64,000 nucleotides of DNA from Microbacterium sp. SORGH_AS_0862 (GTDB taxonomy: Bacteria > Actinomycetota > Actinomycetes > Actinomycetales > Microbacteriaceae): NCBI RefSeq assembly GCF_030818795.1, contig NZ_JAUTAY010000001.1, forward strand, positions 1,426,001-1,490,000. The letters run 5' to 3'. Below, in pieces: positions 9,058-16,840 of this stretch. The number at the start of each line of letters is the position of its first letter. Within the stretch, counting starts at the first letter, position 1. Under the pieces are notes generated by a model. It had not been told where the DNA came from. It saw only the letters and a program-made list of their open reading frames with translations, and did no database searches. The translations under genes and the position numbers were made by a program.

Positions 9058-10365
9058 TCACTTCTCGGAGTCGAGCAGTTCCTGGAACTGCGTGTTCGCG
9101 GTCTTGGCGGCGTCTGCGACGTCGCCCCCCTCGATCGCGGTGATGGCGGGGCCGCCGACGATCTCGCGGGCCGCGGCGACCTGCTCCAGCTGCGGACGGT
9201 CGTGGCCGACGCCGTGGTCGCCCACGTTCTGGATGATCTCGACGAGACCGGCGGGGAAGGATGCGGTGGCCTCGGCGTCGTTCCAGGCCGATTCACGCGC
9301 GCCGGGCACCGTCTCGTTGGCCAGCAGCCACTTGGTGTTCTCCTCGTTGGTCACCCACTTGATGAACTCCCACGCGGCCTCCTTCTTCTTGGAGAAGGCG
9401 TTGATGCCGATGGTCTGCGGGACGATATTGTAGAACTTCGAGCCGGCCGGTCCCTCGGGGAACTGCGCGAAGCCGACCGTGTCGACGACGGCGCTGTTGT
9501 CGGCGTCCAGGAAGGTGTACGCCTGGCTGTCCGCGTCGATGTAGAACGCCGCCTTGCCCTGCGCGAAGAGCGCGGACGCCTCGACCCAGCCCATGTTGGT
9601 GGCTCCGGGAGGGCCCGACTCGCGCAGCAGGTCGCCGTAGAACTCGTAGGCCTTCTTCGCCTCCGGGGTGTCGACGCTGGCGTTGCCGTCTTCGTCCTGG
9701 AAGTCGCCGCCGAAGCTGTAGAGGAACGATGACAGCTGCGTGACCAGCGGCACGCGGGAGCCGCGCATGGCGATTCCGTACATGCCGTTGTCCGGGTCGT
9801 TGAGGGCGGCGGCCGCCGACTTCAGCTCGTCGAGCGTCTTGGGCACGGGGATGCCCGCGGCCTCGAGCAGGTCGGTGCGGTAGTAGACGATCTGACGCTC
9901 GGTCATGACGGGAACGCCGTAGACGACCCCGTCGAGCTCCACCGCGTCACGGGCGGCGGACTGGAAGTCCTCCCAGTTCCAGTCTGCGTCGCTCTCGACC
10001 TGCTCGGTCATGTCGGTGAGCCAGCCGTTGCGCGAGAACTCGCGCATGACGTCCTGCACCTGGAAGGCCATGACGTCGAAGTCGGCGGACTGCGCGTTGA
10101 GCTTGACCTTGTAGTTGTCGTTGAGCTGCTCGTTGCCGTAGGCCTCGATGTTGACCTTGACGCCGGTTTCCTGCTCGTACTGGGTGCCGAGGGTCTTCAG
10201 ACCTTCGACCCAGGGGCTGTTTGCGGCGACGACCGTGATCTCGGAGACGTCGGCGGAGTCGCCCGCGTCGCCTGCGCCGCCGGCGCAGGCGGTCAGGCCC
10301 AGGGCCGCGACGGCGCCGGCAGCGATACCGATGACCAGCCGACGGGGTCTGCGTGTCGTGAACAT
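9058..10365 (-). CDS. sugar ABC transporter substrate-binding lipoprotein
   Basis: The 435-residue protein has a lipoprotein signal peptide: basic start MFTTRRPRR, hydrophobic core and lipobox LTAC with the modified Cys near residue 27. The rest is an extracellular solute-binding protein family 1 fold (CUT1 type), with the typical sequence around GINAFSKKKEAAWEFIKWV. It captures the sugar outside the membrane and delivers it to the two permeases downstream. It is the second gene of the operon, about 40 bp after the hydroxyacid dehydrogenase gene, with AAAGGA before the ATG. Confidence 0.92.
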   Translation of the reverse strand: MFTTRRPRRLVIGIAAGAVAALGLTACAGGAGDAGDSADVSEITVVAANSPWVEGLKTLGTQYEQETGVKVNIEAYGNEQLNDNYKVKLNAQSADFDVMAFQVQDVMREFSRNGWLTDMTEQVESDADWNWEDFQSAARDAVELDGVVYGVPVMTERQIVYYRTDLLEAAGIPVPKTLDELKSAAAALNDPDNGMYGIAMRGSRVPLVTQLSSFLYSFGGDFQDEDGNASVDTPEAKKAYEFYGDLLRESGPPGATNMGWVEASALFAQGKAAFYIDADSQAYTFLDADNSAVVDTVGFAQFPEGPAGSKFYNIVPQTIGINAFSKKKEAAWEFIKWVTNEENTKWLLANETVPGARESAWNDAEATASFPAGLVEIIQNVGDHGVGHDRPQLEQVAAAREIVGGPAITAIEGGDVADAAKTANTQFQELLDSEK

Positions 10366-10406
10366 CGTTGTTCCTTTCAGGAGGTGGGTGGTGCGTGGGG
10401 TTCGGG

Positions 10407-11399
10407 TCAGAAGGCGAGGGCGGCGGGCACACGACCCGCGAAGACGTCGACGATGGCCTGCGCGGTGGCGAGGCCGATGCGCTCGTACGCCTCCGCACTG
10501 TCGGCGGCGGCGTGGGGGGCGACGACGACGTTGGGGAAGGAGAAGAGGGGGTTGTCCGCGGCGACGGGCTCCACCTCGAACACGTCCAGTCCTACCCCGC
10601 CGATGCGGCCGGACGCGAGTCCGCGCACGAGCGCCGCCTCGTCGACGAGGCCGCCGCGGCTCGTGTTGATGAGGAGGGTGCCGGGACGCATCGCCGCGAT
10701 CAGCCCGTCATCGACCGTGTGGTGGGTGTCGGGCGTGTGCGGAGCGTGCACCGAGACGATGTCGACGTCGCGCACGACATCCGTGACACGGTCGACGATG
10801 CGCACACCCAGGCGCTCGGCCGCCTGGCGGTCGGCGAACGGGTCGAAGGCCACGAGGTCGACGTCGAAGCCGACGAGACGGCGGGCGACGGTCTGCGCGA
10901 TGGCGCCGAAACCGATGAGGCCGATGCTCTTGCCCGCGAGCTCGCGGCCGACGTAGCGGTCCCATCGACCGTTCTTGGTCGCGGCGTCGAGCTCGGGGAT
11001 GCGGCGCAGCAGAGCCAGCATGAAGCCGATGGCCAGTTCGGCGACCGCCGCGGCATTGCCGCCGGGGACGTTCACGACGCGGATGTCGCGGGCGCGGGCT
11101 GCGTCGAGGTCGATGTTGTCGAGTCCCACGCCGAGGCGCGAGATGATCTGCAGCCGGCCGGCGCGGTCGAGGGCATCGGCGTCGTAGACCTCGACGCCGG
11201 CGACGGCGGCGTCCGCATCCGCGATGCGTGCGTGCAGTTCCTGGGCCGTCCACGGCACGGTGGACTCGTTCTCGACGAGCGTGAAGCCGTGCTCGAGAAG
11301 CAGCGCACGGCCGGAGGCGCAGAGGGCCGGGTAACGGACCGGTCCGACGATGACGGTGCGACCTGCACCCACCGGTGCGGTCGAATCGTGTCCTGCCAT
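10407..11399 (-). CDS. D-isomer-specific 2-hydroxyacid dehydrogenase
   Basis: The 330-residue protein belongs to the phosphoglycerate dehydrogenase-like family. It shows the NAD-binding motif IGLIGFGAIAQ (near residue 150) and the three catalytic positions: Arg in NTSRGG, Glu in DVFEVEP and His in VVAPHAAA. It would reduce a 2-oxo acid or oxidise a 2-hydroxy acid from the imported sugar's breakdown. It is the first gene of the catabolic operon: GAGGAGGGG precedes the ATG and a good promoter with an overlapping operator lies 75-115 nt upstream. No serine-biosynthesis ACT domain is present, so a catabolic role is more likely than PGDH. Confidence 0.87.
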   Translation of the reverse strand: MAGHDSTAPVGAGRTVIVGPVRYPALCASGRALLLEHGFTLVENESTVPWTAQELHARIADADAAVAGVEVYDADALDRAGRLQIISRLGVGLDNIDLDAARARDIRVVNVPGGNAAAVAELAIGFMLALLRRIPELDAATKNGRWDRYVGRELAGKSIGLIGFGAIAQTVARRLVGFDVDLVAFDPFADRQAAERLGVRIVDRVTDVVRDVDIVSVHAPHTPDTHHTVDDGLIAAMRPGTLLINTSRGGLVDEAALVRGLASGRIGGVGLDVFEVEPVAADNPLFSFPNVVVAPHAAADSAEAYERIGLATAQAIVDVFAGRVPAALAF

Positions 11400-11473
11400 C
11401 TGGGAGCCCCTCCTCGAAACGGGTCAGGGCTGCTCCAGGCGGAGCGACCGGTCACCGTTGAACGATCTGTTTT

Positions 11474-11514
11474 CTGTTAACAGTCAACATAGGACAGTGC
11501 GAGGGCCGTGTCAA
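11474..11514 (-). promoter_or_regulatory. promoter of the sugar operon with overlapping GntR operator
   Basis: On the minus strand a consensus -35 TTGACA (11509-11514) is followed after exactly 17 bp by a -10 TATGTT (11486-11491). The perfect palindrome CTGTTAACAG (11474-11483) covers the expected start of transcription. The core GTTAACAGTCA recurs just upstream of the neighbouring gntR gene. A repressor bound here would block open complex formation, so the operon should be induced when the sugar or a derivative releases the GntR protein. Confidence 0.75.
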
Positions 11515-11547
11515 ATACCCGACAGACGGGTATCGACGACGGAAGCG

Positions 11548-12207
11548 TCAGTGAGCGGCGTCGGGCAGGCTGCGCAGGGCGTCGCGCACGTGACCCTTGG
11601 CCAGGGTCAGGTGAAGGTGCAGCCGCTTGACGGCGGCGTCGGCATCACCGGTGCGGATCACATCGAGAAAGCCCTGATGATCGGCGGTTGCCGAGGCGAT
11701 GTCGCTCGTGTCGCTGAGCTCGAACAGGATGGCGAAGATGCGCTGATACGGGCGCCACGCCTCCATCAGCCGACGGTTGCGCGCGTTGACGTAGAAGCTC
11801 GTGTGGAACTGCATGTCCGCATCCGCGAAGCGCTCGCCGTCGTCGCTCTCGGCGGCCGCCGCCATGTCGTCGACGATCGCCTGCACACGGTCCCAGTCCT
11901 TGGAGCTGGCGTTGGCGATGGCGAGCCGGATGGCGAGGGACTCCAGCACCTCGCGCAGCATGTACAGCTCTTCGATGTCGGTCATGCCGACCGCACGGGT
12001 ATAGATCCGTTTGCGACGGTCCTCGACCAGGCCCTCCGCCTCCAGGTGGCGCAGGGCATCGCGCACCGGACCACGGCTGACGTCGAAACGCGTGGCGAGG
12101 GCGTCCTCCGCGAGGTGCGTGTCGGCGGGGATGATCCCCTTGATGATCTCGACGCGAAGGCGATGGGCTATCTGGTCACCCATCGCAAGGGGGCGGAGAT
12201 CGGACAC
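11548..12207 (-). CDS. GntR-family regulator with FCD ligand domain
   Basis: The protein has an N-terminal winged helix (about residues 15-75, with DVSRGPVRDALRHLEAEGLV as the recognition part) and an all-helical FCD domain whose metal-binding His/Asp residues are in positions such as DADMQFH and ADHQGF. FCD regulators usually sense sugar acids or other carboxylates. The GTG at 12207 was preferred because GTGAGG lies five bases upstream; the longer frame begins with another GTG at 12213. It is the probable repressor of the adjacent sugar operon and of itself, because both promoters carry the same GTTAACAGTCA core. Confidence 0.88.
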   Translation of the reverse strand: MSDLRPLAMGDQIAHRLRVEIIKGIIPADTHLAEDALATRFDVSRGPVRDALRHLEAEGLVEDRRKRIYTRAVGMTDIEELYMLREVLESLAIRLAIANASSKDWDRVQAIVDDMAAAAESDDGERFADADMQFHTSFYVNARNRRLMEAWRPYQRIFAILFELSDTSDIASATADHQGFLDVIRTGDADAAVKRLHLHLTLAKGHVRDALRSLPDAAH

Positions 12208-12226
12208 GAGCACCTCACTGTCGTCG

Positions 12227-12266
12227 GTTAACAGTCAGCGTTGCACCGCGCTTCCCCGCCGGTCAA
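12227..12266 (-). promoter_or_regulatory. gntR promoter with operator copy
   Basis: The 11-mer GTTAACAGTCA (12227-12237) is identical to the core at 11476-11486. On the minus strand a -35-like TTGACC (12261-12266) and a weak -10 AACGCT sit in the same geometry, with the operator directly after the -10. This predicts negative autoregulation by the GntR protein. Confidence 0.6.
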
Positions 12267-12292
12267 ATCCGCGGGGGCGCAGCGGCCCGACG

Positions 12293-12325
12293 GGGGCGCA
12301 GCGCCATCCGGGGACGCTGCGCCCC
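12293..12325 (-). terminator. hairpin after the HtaA-like gene
   Basis: An 11-bp perfect inverted repeat (12293-12303 with 12315-12325) follows the stop codon of the large surface protein gene on the minus strand. It has no U-tract, which is usual for actinobacterial terminators. A partial copy of the left arm (around 12271-12285) lies next to it. Confidence 0.5.
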
Positions 12326-12337
12326 TCGCCTCGACGG

Positions 12338-15300
12338 TCACGACCGCGCAGAGGAGCGTCTCCGGCGCGTGATGAGCGCGATCCCGAGGAGCAGGATTCC
12401 CGCGCCGAGCGTCAGCGTCGCCGGCGAGACGACCGCACCGGTCGCCGCGAGATCGGCGTCGCGAAGGGCCGCTTCGACCGATGTCGATGCCGGTGCGATG
12501 GAGATCGTCACCCAGCCGATCACCGCCCCATCGGCGCCGTAGACGGCGAGGCGATGCTGCCCGACGACCCCCTCCGGCAACCGCAGCGTGAAGGTCCCAT
12601 CCGCCCCCACGACGCGGGATCCGAGCCCGGTCGGCGTCGAGAACAGGAACGCCGAGACCGTCTCGCCCGCGTGGTCAGCGCCGACGGAGACGAGGATGCT
12701 CGATCCGACGACGGCGTTCGCGGGGGCACGAACTCCGCCTTCGAGCGCGTCCACCAGATCGGTCTCCGACGGCTTGAGGCCCCCCGCGCCCGGGTCGGTG
12801 CCGGGATCGGTGCCGGGGTCCGTCCCCGGGTCCGTGCCGGGGTCCGTCCCCGGGTCGGTGCCGGGCTCCGTCCCCGGATCGGTACCGGGCTCGGTCCCCG
12901 GATCGGTACCGGGCTCGGTGGTGTGGGGCGCAAAGGTGATGGGCGCGAAGGACTCGACAGCGCCGTCGGTCGCGCCGTGCGCACCGATGGTGAACACACC
13001 GCACTGCACGCCTTCCGCTCGGCAGTCGACCGTTTGGCCGGAGGCACCGACGAACCCGGAGCGCACCGTGAAGTCGGAGACGGTGAAGCCGCCGTCATCC
13101 GTGAACACCGCCTGGGCTGCGCCCGCGGTCGACGCCTCGGGCCACGCGATGAAACGCTGACTGTCCGTTCCCGCCGAATAGTCGAAGTCGCGCCCCAGCA
13201 CGCCACCCTGAGAGGGGAGTACGCGCGCATAGCCGAACAGCAGATACACGCCAGAGCGGTTGGTGTTGCGCGCGAAGTCGGCGCCCGATACGTCGATCGA
13301 CCCGCCGTCGGGCAGCCCCGCTGCGGGCGAGGCGGTCAAGGCGGGACGCGTGACGGGGTCGGGACCGCCGGAAGCCGGGGTCACCGTGACGATGGCCGCA
13401 TCTGTTGCGATCGTCACCCCCTGGCCGGAGAAGACAGCGCGGAACGAGCGTTCCCCCTCCTGCTCGCCTGACACGCTGAGCTGTGCTTCCGTCGCGCCGT
13501 CGACATCGACCCACTGCCCCTCGACGAGCTCCTGCCACTGCACGTGCGGGCGAGGCCAGCCGGACGCGGCAGCCGTCAGCACCGTCGCCGAGCCCACGGC
13601 GATCGTGGCCGACTGCGGGTGAGCGGTGAGAACGGGGGTGCTCGGGGTGAACGGATCACGACCGTCGCCGAGCGGGTCCAGCGGATCGACCACGGTTCCC
13701 GTCGTGGCGGCGGGATCGTCCGAGACCTTCGCCGTCGCCGTAACCGGAAGAGGCGCCTTCTCGGGGTCGCGAGCGCTCCCGGTCGCGAGGAACCAGCCCT
13801 GGTTACTGGGGTCGAGGTAGTCGACGAAGGAGGAGGGGAAGCTGTCGGCACGCACCTCGCCGGCACCCGCACTGTAGGCGCGACCCTGCCACTCCGGGGT
13901 CCCCGCGAAGCGAACGGTTCCGTCGGCGCCCGCGATCAGCTCGCTCGCGGCGAAGGTCGCGACGATGACTCTGCGATATGCGCGGTCGACGGGCCCGCTC
14001 CAGTGACCTGCGCCGTCGTTCCAGGCCACCTCGGCGGTCAATGTCGCGCGCCCATCGGCGGCTACGGCGAGATGCGGGTTGGCGAAAGCGAGATAAAGGC
14101 CCAGATAGCCGCCGTAGGGGCGATACACGGCCGTGCCCTCCCAGGAGAGCTGCGCCTGCACGGAGACATCATCGACCCATCCGGCGCCCTCTCGGAAGGA
14201 GAAGCCCGTGTCGCTGAGCGCGACGTGTGAGCCCGCCGGGGAGCGGAGCCACTCCTGGCTGTACGACGACAAGCCGAATCCCAGCGTCGCCCCGGATGCG
14301 GTCACGGCGCCGAGCGGCGCGGCGGGGGCGATCGGCGCGGAGGGCGACATGACGTCGAGAACCGCGGACTCGGTCGCGATCTCGGACGAGCCGCTGCGGA
14401 GGATGGCGCGGTAACGCGCACCCGCATCCGTTGCCGAGGCGACGAGGCGCAACTCGGATGCGTTCTCCCCTTCGATGTCGCTCCAGTTCTCGCCGTCGGC
14501 CGACCGCTGCCATTGCAGCGTCGGCTCCGTCTCCGCAGTTCCGGCCGCACTCAACGTGACCGCCTCGCCGACGCTGACGCGGGCGGAGGCGGGGTGCTGC
14601 GTGACCCGCAGCGTCGGGTCCACCTCCTGCTCGGAAGCCACGACGATGCGCGTCGAAGCGCTCGCGACGGAGCCGTAGTCGCTCTCGACGCGGTACCGCC
14701 ACAGGGCGTCGTACTGCGCCGGCGTGAGCGAGACGGCGGCCTCGAATGAGCCGATCGTCACCGAAGTCCAGAGATCTTCGTCGGTGACCTGTCGCAGGTG
14801 AGGGGCGACGCCGTCCATCGGAGCGGGCAGGGCTCCCGGCGGCGTGACGAGCGAACCGCGGTCGGCGACGGCCTCGCTCCACGACTGGTCGCGCTCGGCC
14901 CAGTGCTCCCCGCCGTCGAGACTGTACTCGTACCAGGCGCGGTCGAGATCGAGACCGGTGCCGGCGGCGCCGTAGGAGAAGTCCACGCCGCTGACGCGGT
15001 CGGCGGCCTCGAGCGAGAACGTCGAGTACGCCTTGGGGCTCGAGATGTATTCGGTCTTGTACGCGTAGACCGCATGGTCGACATCAGCCAGGTAGGTGAC
15101 CGACGGCGCGTACGAGCTGTAAGCGCGCAGCGATCCGGCCAGCACGACCCCCGGTGCGCCGATGGGGGTGCGCTCGGCTCCGTCACCGACCGCGAACCGC
15201 CGGATGGAGGCGGCGCCTGCGGTCGCGACCTGCACCTCCCCGATCTGGTTGACGAGAGCGAGGGATGCCGCGGGGGCGCCGAGGTCGACGGCGAACATCG

Positions 15301-16174
15301 AGTCGAATCCGCCTCCCGCGAGGTTCACTGCGGCGAGTGTGCCGTCCGCATCTGCGACGGCGAGCTGCTGGTACGGCTGCGCGGCCCATAGTCGAACCAG
15401 TCCCAGATCCGGGGCGTCGACCGACACGACGCGGGCGAGGTCGTACATCGAGACGCGGTCGATGCCGCCGACCCGGCTCGCGTAGAGATCCCCGTAATCG
15501 TCGAGGGCGAAGGTCCGCTCCCCCGAGAACGGAAGCTCCAACGGCGCACGTCCGGCCTGGGGGGTCAGGTCGTAGTCCAGCCTGGTCGCGCGGTATCCGT
15601 CTCCGTCGGCCGAGACGGCCAACAGGCCCGTGCTGAAAGGCCGTAGGAGCACGAGGTCGGACAACGCGATCCCGCTGCGCTGCGCGAACGCGTCGGTGTC
15701 GAAGGCTTCCACGGATGTCCCGGAGCCCGCGAGCGTGCCCGGAGCAACGATCCGCACGAGGGTCGCTTCGCCGTCCGCGCGTCCGAGCACGTACACGTTC
15801 TCGGGATACGGAGCGCTCCCACCGTAGTCGCGCACGCTCGATGCATCCCGCACGACGTCGATGCGGCCCGAGACGTCCAGCGCCTCGACCACGGCCCCTG
15901 TGGTCTCGTCCACCCGCTGCACAACGGTCATCCCGCCGGACGCGACCGTCCGCAGGGTCGTATCCCCGCCGGACGACGCCGCGAGAGTCACGACGGCGTC
16001 GGATGGCACTGCTTCGGCTCCCGCCGGCGTCGAGGCGAACGCCGCGTAGTACGCGGCGTTCGGCGTATCCGCGCCGTCTGCGGCGATCGCTGCGGAAGGT
16101 ACCGACACAGCCGCGAACGACAAGGCGGCAACGAGGATGACGGCGCCGAGGCGCGACAAGGCGGAGCGGAGCAC
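12338..16174 (-). CDS. HtaA-like haem-binding surface protein with Ig-like repeats and LAATG sorting signal
   Basis: The start is GTG at 16174, with GAAAGG upstream and a clear signal peptide ending near SVPSAAIA. The 1,278-residue product has an N-terminal region of repeated beta strands, an Ig-like domain (about 520-610), a region resembling the HtaA haem-binding domain (about 615-820), a second Ig-like domain (about 845-930), a neocarzinostatin-like domain with a cysteine pair (DCRAEGVQCGVFTIGAHG, near 1060), a (D/E)PGT repeat linker and a last beta domain. It ends with LAATG, a hydrophobic helix and RRRR. LAxTG is the class E sortase motif, so wall anchoring is expected. An iron box upstream supports haem or iron capture at the cell surface. 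The HtaA assignment is by pattern and should be confirmed with a domain search. Confidence 0.75.
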   Translation of the reverse strand: MLRSALSRLGAVILVAALSFAAVSVPSAAIAADGADTPNAAYYAAFASTPAGAEAVPSDAVVTLAASSGGDTTLRTVASGGMTVVQRVDETTGAVVEALDVSGRIDVVRDASSVRDYGGSAPYPENVYVLGRADGEATLVRIVAPGTLAGSGTSVEAFDTDAFAQRSGIALSDLVLLRPFSTGLLAVSADGDGYRATRLDYDLTPQAGRAPLELPFSGERTFALDDYGDLYASRVGGIDRVSMYDLARVVSVDAPDLGLVRLWAAQPYQQLAVADADGTLAAVNLAGGGFDSMFAVDLGAPAASLALVNQIGEVQVATAGAASIRRFAVGDGAERTPIGAPGVVLAGSLRAYSSYAPSVTYLADVDHAVYAYKTEYISSPKAYSTFSLEAADRVSGVDFSYGAAGTGLDLDRAWYEYSLDGGEHWAERDQSWSEAVADRGSLVTPPGALPAPMDGVAPHLRQVTDEDLWTSVTIGSFEAAVSLTPAQYDALWRYRVESDYGSVASASTRIVVASEQEVDPTLRVTQHPASARVSVGEAVTLSAAGTAETEPTLQWQRSADGENWSDIEGENASELRLVASATDAGARYRAILRSGSSEIATESAVLDVMSPSAPIAPAAPLGAVTASGATLGFGLSSYSQEWLRSPAGSHVALSDTGFSFREGAGWVDDVSVQAQLSWEGTAVYRPYGGYLGLYLAFANPHLAVAADGRATLTAEVAWNDGAGHWSGPVDRAYRRVIVATFAASELIAGADGTVRFAGTPEWQGRAYSAGAGEVRADSFPSSFVDYLDPSNQGWFLATGSARDPEKAPLPVTATAKVSDDPAATTGTVVDPLDPLGDGRDPFTPSTPVLTAHPQSATIAVGSATVLTAAASGWPRPHVQWQELVEGQWVDVDGATEAQLSVSGEQEGERSFRAVFSGQGVTIATDAAIVTVTPASGGPDPVTRPALTASPAAGLPDGGSIDVSGADFARNTNRSGVYLLFGYARVLPSQGGVLGRDFDYSAGTDSQRFIAWPEASTAGAAQAVFTDDGGFTVSDFTVRSGFVGASGQTVDCRAEGVQCGVFTIGAHGATDGAVESFAPITFAPHTTEPGTDPGTEPGTDPGTEPGTDPGTDPGTDPGTDPGTDPGTDPGAGGLKPSETDLVDALEGGVRAPANAVVGSSILVSVGADHAGETVSAFLFSTPTGLGSRVVGADGTFTLRLPEGVVGQHRLAVYGADGAVIGWVTISIAPASTSVEAALRDADLAATGAVVSPATLTLGAGILLLGIALITRRRRSSARS
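12791..12920 (-). repeat. 12-nt tandem repeats encoding (D/E)PGT units
   Basis: About eleven units of a 12-nt repeat encode Asp/Glu-Pro-Gly-Thr tetrapeptides, a flexible extended linker typical of wall-spanning surface proteins. Repeat number is likely to vary between strains by slippage; the units keep the reading frame because each is 12 nt. Confidence 0.9.
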
Positions 16175-16237
16175 GGTGGGGCCTTTCGTTCGGGAAGCCG
16201 TCACCGCTGCTCGTCGAAGATACCGAACGGGAGGCAC

Positions 16238-16256
16238 AAAGGTAAGCCTTACCTTA
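16238..16256. promoter_or_regulatory. DtxR/IdeR iron box upstream of the HtaA-like gene
   Basis: The 19-mer AAAGGTAAGCCTTACCTTA is a palindrome matching 15 of 19 positions of the DtxR/IdeR consensus. It lies about 65 bp upstream of the GTG start and overlaps a plausible -10 TAAGGT on the minus strand. This predicts repression by an IdeR/DtxR protein when iron is plentiful and expression on iron limitation. Confidence 0.8.
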
Positions 16257-16314
16257 CTAAACCCGGGCTGACGCATGCAAAGACATCGCCCATCGGCGTG
16301 CCCTCGAGGCGGAC

Positions 16315-16758
16315 TCAGTCCGCGGGAGGGAGCTCGCGCCGGGGTCTCCAGACCACGATCTCGGTGGAGCGACGCACGCGCGTGCCTGAGCGCAGTGGGA
16401 CCACGGAGCCCGAGGGCCCGGCGGCGAACACGCGCGCTCCGGGCCGACGATCGAGCTCAGCGCGCATCGCGTTCTCGAGGTCGCGCACGCGGCCGTGAAG
16501 CTCCCGTACGCGGTTCTCGAGCTCGATGATGCGGGCGATGGCGGGCAGGCTCATGCCGTCCGCCGACAGGCGCGACACCTCGCGCAGCTGTTCGATGTGA
16601 CGCACCGAGTACCGGCGCGAGCCGCCCTTCGTGCGTCCGGGCACGACCAGTCCCAGCCGGTCGTACTGCCGCAGGGTCTGCGGGTGCATGCCGGCGAGTT
16701 CCGCGGCCGTCGCGATTGCGAACACCGGCGCCTCGTCGTCGATCTCGTTCTCGTCCAT
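16315..16758 (-). CDS. hspR: heat-shock repressor HspR (MerR family)
   Basis: The 147-residue protein has a MerR-type winged helix near the N-terminus (motif MHPQTLRQYDRLGLV, then GSRRYS) followed by a helical coiled-coil segment (IIELENRVRELHGRVRDLE) and a short basic tail. HspR binds HAIR sites together with DnaK and represses the dnaK operon. The ATG at 16758 was chosen because AAGGAGGT lies seven bases upstream; the in-frame GTG three codons earlier overlaps that ribosome site. It is the last gene of dnaK-grpE-dnaJ-hspR, with a strong hairpin between dnaJ and hspR. HAIR sites upstream of dnaK fit autoregulation. Confidence 0.93.
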   Translation of the reverse strand: MDENEIDDEAPVFAIATAAELAGMHPQTLRQYDRLGLVVPGRTKGGSRRYSVRHIEQLREVSRLSADGMSLPAIARIIELENRVRELHGRVRDLENAMRAELDRRPGARVFAAGPSGSVVPLRSGTRVRRSTEIVVWRPRRELPPAD

Positions 16759-16792
16759 CCCGCTCACCTCCTTGCCCCGATCGTCTCGTCGT

Positions 16793-16832
16793 CCGCAGGT
16801 GCCGCATCCGTCTTCGGATGCGGCACCTGCGG
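16793..16832 (-). terminator. 18-bp hairpin between dnaJ and hspR
   Basis: Positions 16793-16810 and 16815-16832 form a perfect 18-bp stem with a four-base TCTT loop in the dnaJ-hspR gap. On the minus strand no U-tract follows. It may be a partial terminator or a stabilising structure that lets the repressor hspR be made at a different level from the chaperones. Confidence 0.6.
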
Positions 16833-16840
16833 ATCATTCG

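Noticed and set aside
12791..12920. Possible CRISPR or other array from the 12-nt periodic repeats
   Set aside because: The repeats keep frame inside a surface-protein linker and have no spacers.
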